A stretch of 64,000 bases of DNA, taken from assembly GCF_003254585.1 (NCBI RefSeq), contig NZ_QJGZ01000042.1:124001-188000 (forward strand), read 5' to 3'. The notes below the pieces were generated by a model. That model made no database searches. It was not told the origin of the DNA and saw nothing but the letters and a program-made list of their open reading frames with translations. The stretch comes from Flavobacterium sharifuzzamanii (GTDB lineage: Bacteria; Bacteroidota; Bacteroidia; Flavobacteriales; Flavobacteriaceae). How positions within the stretch are numbered: position 1 is the stretch's first letter; every line of letters starts with the position of its first letter. Below are positions 59,646 through 64,000 of this stretch, in pieces. Position numbers and translations under genes: made by a program.

Positions 59646-60098
59646 ATGCCTTTCAACAAAATAAAAGCTTACCACTTATTTTGGATTGTTTCTATTCTAA
59701 TTTTAATTATTGGTTTTATAAAAAGTTTTTATCCCCACTCTTTTCTGGATATTAATATTCATGACACTTATTATATAATTTCCAATCTTGAAATTACTGC
59801 TAGTCTTTTTTTTCTCTATTTCTTTGTGGGCTCAGGTTATTGGTTAATTCAAAAAGTTTTCAAAAAACAGCTTACAAAACCTTTGACCGTAATTCACTCT
59901 ATTATTTTGATTGGAAGTCTTATGATTTATTGGTTTCTTTTTCTTTATTATAAACTAATTGCAAATAATGACTTCTCACTTGTTGATGGTTCTTTAGTGC
60001 TAAATTTAGTATTAATCTTAGAAATTTTTATTATCCTTTTTATTGCCACTCCTATTTACATTGCAAATTTTATGATGGCTTTCTTACGAAAAGAATAA
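59646..60098 (+). CDS. Uncharacterised four-helix membrane protein with COX1-like HDTY motif
   Basis: 150 residues with four hydrophobic spans (~9-25, 47-66, 80-100, 115-142). The segment DINIHDTYYIISNLEITASL at ~residues 36-55 closely resembles the DxxxHDTYxVVAHFHY motif of cytochrome c oxidase subunit I, but the haem-copper ligands (HFH) are replaced. No Cu or haem ligands are seen elsewhere. A small truncated oxidase-like or unrelated protein is possible. Function unknown. Confidence 0.65.
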   Translation: MPFNKIKAYHLFWIVSILILIIGFIKSFYPHSFLDINIHDTYYIISNLEITASLFFLYFFVGSGYWLIQKVFKKQLTKPLTVIHSIILIGSLMIYWFLFLYYKLIANNDFSLVDGSLVLNLVLILEIFIILFIATPIYIANFMMAFLRKE

Positions 60099-60204
60099 GA
60101 ACAGAGTTTGTCCGAAAATCACCTCAAAATTGTCTTTTAAGCACCTTAATCAATTGATTTTAAGATTGTAATTTTACATTACTAATTTAAAAAATCAATT
60201 GATT

Positions 60205-60693
60205 ATGAACTCACACGATTTTACCACAACAATACTTGTCAACCAATCGCCAGAAGAAGTTTTTAAAGCTATACAAAACGTTAAAGGCTGGTGGTCCGAA
60301 GAAATTGAAGGAAAAACAGCAAACAAAGGTGATGAATTTAAATATCATTACGAAGATGTTCACCGTTGTAAAATAAAATTGACAGAAGTCATTCCGAATC
60401 AAAAAATTGTCTGGCTGATTGAAGAAAACTATTTCAGTTTTACCAAAGACGACACCGAATGGACCAACACAACAGCAATTTTTGACATTTTGAAAGAAGG
60501 CGATAAAACGAAACTCACTTTCACCCATGTTGGTTTGGTTCCAGAATACGAATGTTTTGATGTTTGCACAAAAGGTTGGAGCAACTATGTCGAAAACAGT
60601 TTGAAAAAATTAATAGAAACTGGAAAAGGACAACCTAATGCAACTGGAAAACCTCAAATAGAAACCGAAAGAGCATTATCATCAAAAGAATAA
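60205..60693 (+). CDS. SRPBCC (AHSA1-like) domain protein
   Basis: 162 residues from ATG 60205; an upstream ATT at 60199 is unlikely. START/SRPBCC features: TTTILVNQSPEEVFKAIQNVKGWWSEEIEG at the start, VIPNQKIVWLIEE, GDKTKLTFTHVGLVPEYE, and the C-terminal long helix CTKGWSNYVENSLKKLIETGKG. Such helix-grip proteins bind hydrophobic ligands or act as Hsp90 activators. The specific ligand is unknown. Confidence 0.88.
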   Translation: MNSHDFTTTILVNQSPEEVFKAIQNVKGWWSEEIEGKTANKGDEFKYHYEDVHRCKIKLTEVIPNQKIVWLIEENYFSFTKDDTEWTNTTAIFDILKEGDKTKLTFTHVGLVPEYECFDVCTKGWSNYVENSLKKLIETGKGQPNATGKPQIETERALSSKE

Positions 60694-60730
60694 ATTTCTT
60701 ACTTTCGTTATACTAATAAAAACGAAAGCT

Positions 60731-61147
60731 ATGAACCCATTTTTAAGAAATACTTTGGCCGTAATTGCAGGTCTTGTTATCGGAAGCATTGTCAATATGA
60801 GCATTATTTTAATAAGCGGTTCCATAATTCCGCCTCCAAATGGTGCTGATGTTACTACAACAGAAGGTTTACAAGCTACTATGCACTTATTCGAGCCAAA
60901 GCATTTTCTTTTTCCATTTTTAGCCCACGCAATCGGAACTTTTGCTGGAGCGCTTACAACTGCATTATCTGCTGCCTCTAACAAAACCAAATTAGCTTTT
61001 GTTATTGGGGCTTTCTTTTTATTTGGCGGCATCACAATGGTTTTTACACTTCCATCTCCAATTTGGTTCAGCATTGTTGATTTAGTTTTTGCTTATCTTC
61101 CAATGGCTTATCTGGCTTCTAAAATTGCTGTAAAAAAGAAAATATAA
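60731..61147 (+). CDS. Uncharacterised small membrane protein
   Basis: 138 residues with four hydrophobic helices (~7-30, 55-78, 84-103, 110-130), several Gly/Ala rich (VIAGLVIGSIVNMSIILISG, AHAIGTFAGALTTALSAASN). This resembles small integral membrane proteins of Bacteroidota. No assigned function. It follows the SRPBCC gene by 37 bases and may be cotranscribed. Confidence 0.75.
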   Translation: MNPFLRNTLAVIAGLVIGSIVNMSIILISGSIIPPPNGADVTTTEGLQATMHLFEPKHFLFPFLAHAIGTFAGALTTALSAASNKTKLAFVIGAFFLFGGITMVFTLPSPIWFSIVDLVFAYLPMAYLASKIAVKKKI

Positions 61148-61153
61148 AGGAAA

Positions 61154-61267
61154 AATGGAAGCAAAAAAGAAGCTTCAAACAAACATTTTTACGTTACCAA
61201 ATTAGGCGGAAAAGAATTTACTAAATTGGGCATTGATCTTTCTAAAATTAAATCGGAAGAAGTTTAA
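61154..61267 (+). pseudogene. Possible remnant of a coding sequence
   Basis: An open stretch with protein-like composition (NKHFYVTKLGGKEF..., ending IKSEEV then a stop) without an in-frame start. An ATG at 61155 in another frame stops after 16 codons. It looks like the decayed or frameshifted end of a gene. Short length makes it tentative. Confidence 0.3.
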
Positions 61268-61346
61268 TTTTATAAATTCCGTAGTATTTTCTGCAAAATT
61301 TATAGCGCTTTATTTCATAACTTAGTTTGTTTTTAAATTTTGAATT

Positions 61347-61715
61347 ATGACTAATAAAGAAATCGCTAAAAACTTCCTGAAACTAGCAGCAAAAGGGCAT
61401 CCTCACGAAGGTTTTCGATTATATGTCGGAAAGAATTTCAAACACCACAATGCCTACTTCAAAGGTGATGCACAGACATTAATGCTTGCTATGGAAGAAT
61501 CAGCCAGAACAAACCCAAATAAAGTTTTTAAAATACATCATATTTTAGAAGACGGGAACCTTGTTGCTGTACATTCGCATCTCAAACAAACGCGCTCAGA
61601 CATTGGTTTTGCCGTCGTGCATATTCTCAAATTCAAATCGGATAAAATCGTCGAACTTTGGGATCTTGGTCAACCTGTTCCCAAAGATTCTATTAATGAA
61701 AACGGAATGTTTTAA
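61347..61715 (+). CDS. SnoaL/NTF2-like protein
   Basis: 122 residues. Features of the SnoaL-like polyketide cyclase/NTF2 fold: NFKHHNAYFKGD near residue 31, HHILEDGNLVAVHSHLKQ near residue 66, and FKSDKIVELWDLGQPVP at the end. Small ligand-binding or isomerase-like cytoplasmic protein; the ligand is unknown. Confidence 0.85.
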   Translation: MTNKEIAKNFLKLAAKGHPHEGFRLYVGKNFKHHNAYFKGDAQTLMLAMEESARTNPNKVFKIHHILEDGNLVAVHSHLKQTRSDIGFAVVHILKFKSDKIVELWDLGQPVPKDSINENGMF

Positions 61716-61725
61716 TTTAATTATA

Positions 61726-61833
61726 AATTGTTAATGGTGAATTATTAATTATAAAATACTATGAAAAATCATTAACCATATTCAATTGAACAATCATTAA
61801 ATATTAACTATTTACAATTCACCATTAACAATT
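61726..61833. repeat. 18-bp inverted repeat
   Basis: AATTGTTAATGGTGAATT (61726-61743) and its perfect reverse complement (61816-61833), about 70 bases apart. The word TTCACCATTAACAATT is a frequent intergenic word in this region (compare GGTGAATGGTGAATTATT at 51131). May terminate transcription in both directions. Confidence 0.8.
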
Positions 61834-61837
61834 ATAA

Positions 61838-62878
61838 ATGAACTTCATCGTCAAAATTTCCTTATTATTTGTTTTAATTTTCGCTTCTTGCAATTCATCG
61901 GCTCAAAAAAAAGACGATTATAGAAAAAGTATTGATAGTATACTTCAAAACTCAAATCCTAAATTTAATGGCGTGGTTTTGATTTCTCAAAACGGAAAAA
62001 CACTGTATTCAAAAGTTGAAGGTTTTTCAAATTTTGAAACTAAAAAACCTTTAAAATTAGATACCCAATTTGAAATCATGTCAAATAGCAAATTAATTGC
62101 TGCCGTTTTGCTTTTATTGGAAGTTGAGAAAGGAAAAGTAGATTTGAATGCACCAATCAAAAGATATCTTCATGAATTAACTCAAACTTGGGCAGATTCG
62201 GTAACGGTTCATCAGCTTTTAAATCATTCTCACGGAATTGTCGATTTACAAAAACCGTTGGCATTTAAACCTGGAACCGATTTTAAATACGGAAATCTAA
62301 GCTTTAATCTGGTTGCAAAAATTGTCGAATTCAGCTCTAAAAAAAGCTATACAGAGGTTGCCGAATCGCTTTTTAAGAAATTAAAAATGAATCACACTTT
62401 TTGCTATTCAAAAGATAAAGAACAAAATCTGGCAACAGGTTATTATAATGAAAAAAATCAATTGGAACCTGATACCTCACGACAAATCACAGATGAAACT
62501 TTAGGCGCAGACGGCATAATTTCAACCGTTTCTGATTTAGCAATTTGGAACAATAATCTTCATAAAGGAAAGATTCTAAAACCAGAATCGTATCAATTGT
62601 TAATTAAAAATACCATTTTATCTCAGCATAATTTCTTCGGAAAAGAAAAACAGCCTTATGGGTACGGAATTCGAATTGTAGAAGAAGAATCTGTTAAGTA
62701 TCTTGGACATACAGGTTTGGGAGACGGGTTTTCTGGCGTAAATTTGTATTTCCCAGAAAGCGATGTTAGTTTGATTGCATTGGAAAATCAAATGCCTGAA
62801 GATGCTAGTTTGTTTTATGCGACTGAATTTAAAATCAAAAACATTCTTTTAAAAAGCAATTTATTAAAGAAAAAGTAA
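61838..62878 (+). CDS. Serine hydrolase of the beta-lactamase / class C family, lipoprotein
   Basis: 346 residues. Lipoprotein signal LIFASC (Cys ~residue 19). Active-site S-x-x-K as SNSK (~82-85, in QFEIMSNSKLIAA), Y-x-N as YGN (~152, in FKYGNLSFN), and HTG (~291, in LGHTGLGDGFSG) in place of KTG. These are the marks of AmpC-like penicillin-recognising hydrolases and esterases. It acts in the periplasm or outer membrane on peptidoglycan or esters. Real beta-lactam hydrolysis is not implied. Confidence 0.9.
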   Translation: MNFIVKISLLFVLIFASCNSSAQKKDDYRKSIDSILQNSNPKFNGVVLISQNGKTLYSKVEGFSNFETKKPLKLDTQFEIMSNSKLIAAVLLLLEVEKGKVDLNAPIKRYLHELTQTWADSVTVHQLLNHSHGIVDLQKPLAFKPGTDFKYGNLSFNLVAKIVEFSSKKSYTEVAESLFKKLKMNHTFCYSKDKEQNLATGYYNEKNQLEPDTSRQITDETLGADGIISTVSDLAIWNNNLHKGKILKPESYQLLIKNTILSQHNFFGKEKQPYGYGIRIVEEESVKYLGHTGLGDGFSGVNLYFPESDVSLIALENQMPEDASLFYATEFKIKNILLKSNLLKKK

Positions 62879-62884
62879 GCTAAA

Positions 62885-63310
62885 ATGGCAAAAAATAAAA
62901 CTACAGAAACTCAAAACAGTGTTACTGATTTTATTAACGCTGTTGAAAATGACGTTAAAAGAAACGATGCTTTTGAACTTCTAAAAATAATTGAGGAAAT
63001 AACAGGTTTTGAACCCAAAATGTGGGGCCCAAGCATTATTGGTTTTGGAAGTTATCACTACAAATATGAAAGCGGACATGAAGGAGATGCGCCACTTGCG
63101 GGGTTTTCGCCAAGAAAAACAGCAATGACAGTTTACTTCTATTTGCCAGAAGAAAAAAGAGAAGCACTTTTATCTAAACTAGGAAAACATACTTCGTCAA
63201 AAGCCTGTATTTACATTAAAAAATTGGCTGATATTGATATCGAAACCCTAAAAAAGATAATTTTACTTTCAATTGAATATACCCAAAATTTATATCCACA
63301 AAATAAATGA
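62885..63310 (+). CDS. DUF1801 domain protein (second of two)
   Basis: 141 residues. Central DUF1801 block: EEITGFEPKMWGPSIIGFGSYHYKYESGHEGDAPLAGFSPRKTAMTVYFY, followed by a KLGKHTSSKACIYIKKLADID tail common in the family. It is 6 bases from the serine hydrolase stop and overlaps the MBL hydrolase start by 4 bases, so the three genes form an operon. Function unknown. Confidence 0.88.
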   Translation: MAKNKTTETQNSVTDFINAVENDVKRNDAFELLKIIEEITGFEPKMWGPSIIGFGSYHYKYESGHEGDAPLAGFSPRKTAMTVYFYLPEEKREALLSKLGKHTSSKACIYIKKLADIDIETLKKIILLSIEYTQNLYPQNK

Positions 63311-64000
63311 TAACATTCCTAATTCTATTATGCCTGATTGTTTTTGCAATTTATATGTTTCTACAGCATCCAAAATTCGGAAAAGCACCTTCGGGCGCAA
63401 GATTAGTCCAGATTCAAAATTCGCCACAGTATAAAAACGGAAAATTCGAAAATCAGAGTTTTACGCCAGATTTAGCTGAAGGAGCAAGTATGGCTGGAGT
63501 TTTGTTTGAATTTTTCTTTAAAAAAGTAGATCGAAAAATCCCGACAGATTTGATTCCGTCAGTAAAAACCAATTTATTAGAACTTCCTTTAGATCAAGAT
63601 GTTTTAGTTTGGTTTGGACATTCGTCTTATTTTATTCAGCTGGAAGGAAAACGTTTTTTGATTGATCCCGTTTTCAGCGGTAACGCCTCTCCTATTCCTG
63701 GAACAACAAAATCGTTTAAAGGTTCTGATATTTATACAGTTGAAGATCTTCCAGAAATTGACTATTTATTGATTACACACGATCATTATGATCATTTGGA
63801 TTACGATACGATTTTAAAATTAAAACCTAAAACCAAAAAGATAATCACAGCTCTTGGAGTAGGTTCTCACTTAGAATTCTGGGGCTTTTCTCCTGAAATT
63901 ATTATTGAAAAAGATTGGTATTCAAAAATCGAATTAGATCAAAATCTAACCATTCATACTGCTCCTTCCCGTCACTTTTCTGGCAGAGGTTTTAAAAGAT
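63307..64000 (+). CDS. MBL-fold metallohydrolase, NAPE-PLD/UlaG-like (3' end outside window)
   Basis: 231 codons visible, running off the window. ATG overlaps the previous stop (ATGA). N-terminal hydrophobic helix (~2-18, FLILLCLIVFAIYMF), then FGHSSYFIQLEGKRFLIDPVF and the metal motif THDHYDHLD (H-x-H-x-D-H, ~155-163), as in N-acylphosphatidylethanolamine phospholipase D and UlaG-type lactonases. APSRHFSGRG near the end is the next conserved part. Substrate unknown; membrane-anchored. Confidence 0.9.
   Translation, partial: MITFLILLCLIVFAIYMFLQHPKFGKAPSGARLVQIQNSPQYKNGKFENQSFTPDLAEGASMAGVLFEFFFKKVDRKIPTDLIPSVKTNLLELPLDQDVLVWFGHSSYFIQLEGKRFLIDPVFSGNASPIPGTTKSFKGSDIYTVEDLPEIDYLLITHDHYDHLDYDTILKLKPKTKKIITALGVGSHLEFWGFSPEIIIEKDWYSKIELDQNLTIHTAPSRHFSGRGFKR

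Noticed and set aside
61838..62878. True beta-lactamase
   Set aside because: Although S-x-x-K and Y-x-N are present, KTG is replaced by HTG and it is a lipoprotein of the general serine hydrolase type. Antibiotic hydrolysis cannot be claimed.
1..64000. tRNA, rRNA or phage genes
   Set aside because: No cloverleaf with a CCA or TTCGA arm, no rRNA-like sequence and no integrase, capsid or tail genes could be recognised by eye.

Overview
The window looks like a chromosome segment of a Flavobacterium-type Bacteroidota. It is AT-rich, has two SusC/SusD outer-membrane pairs, few Shine-Dalgarno sites, and promoters that fit the Bacteroidota form TTTG-N19-TAnnTTTG. It also carries families common in this group (DUF3667, DUF4293, DUF4919, flotillin, Rho with a long disordered insert). 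No rRNA, tRNA, CRISPR array, prophage or insertion sequence with a transposase was found.

Layout. (1) 1-2318: end of a nitrite/nitrate assimilation operon (FAD oxidoreductase tail with a BFD iron-sulfur domain, then a rubredoxin fusion). (2) 2461-3111: a Lys/Ala-rich histone-like protein. (3) 3341-10792, minus strand: molybdenum-cofactor and siroheme cluster moeA-TSUP-mobA-cobA-moaD-moeB-moaE-moaCB-moaA, convergent with the nitrite genes and very likely serving a Mo nitrate reductase and sirohaem nitrite reductase. (4) 11198-25294: a sulfatase locus: promoter, a leader of about 490 nt with a poly-cysteine short ORF and hairpins, SusC, SusD, sulfatase, 39-residue membrane protein, fatty-acid-hydroxylase-like di-iron protein, rhodanese/thioredoxin fusion, second sulfatase, YeiH-type anion exporter, third sulfatase. 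(5) 25430-27359: ornithine aminotransferase with a divergent Lrp regulator. (6) 27469-38614: housekeeping genes (dienelactone hydrolase, DUF3667, M28 peptidase, Rho, DUF4293, a NarL-type two-component pair, phosphodiesterase, flotillin, TruA). (7) 38698-50319: ABC exporter, then a LytS-type kinase, zinc metalloprotease, SusC, SusD and LytTR regulator, apparently a peptide or protein utilisation locus with its two-component system split around it. (8) 50545-64000: HNH-like protein, LpdA, then small mostly one-gene units (SymE-like toxin, DUF2314-ankyrin, TPM, GNAT, DUF1801 twice, YdeI, DUF2975 with HTH, NQO1-like oxidoreductase, SRPBCC, NTF2-like, serine hydrolase, MBL hydrolase).

How it fits together. 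The sulfatase locus is the most interesting region. The SusC/SusD pair would import a sulfated compound, three sulfatases with C-x-P-x-R formylglycine sites would release sulfate, and the redox proteins and exporter would handle products. The leader encodes a 13-residue peptide ending in three cysteines and a lysine. Its Cys codons can pair with the loop and 3' arm of the hairpin that follows, which is the architecture of a ribosome-mediated, cysteine-responsive attenuator. This would tie sulfate-ester scavenging to cellular cysteine supply.

Intergenic DNA is rich in repeats: a family of about 100-bp REP/MITE-like inverted repeats (five sites), a terminator stem used four times, a nested palindrome of 261 bp, an 88-90 bp tandem repeat and a 7-bp microsatellite.
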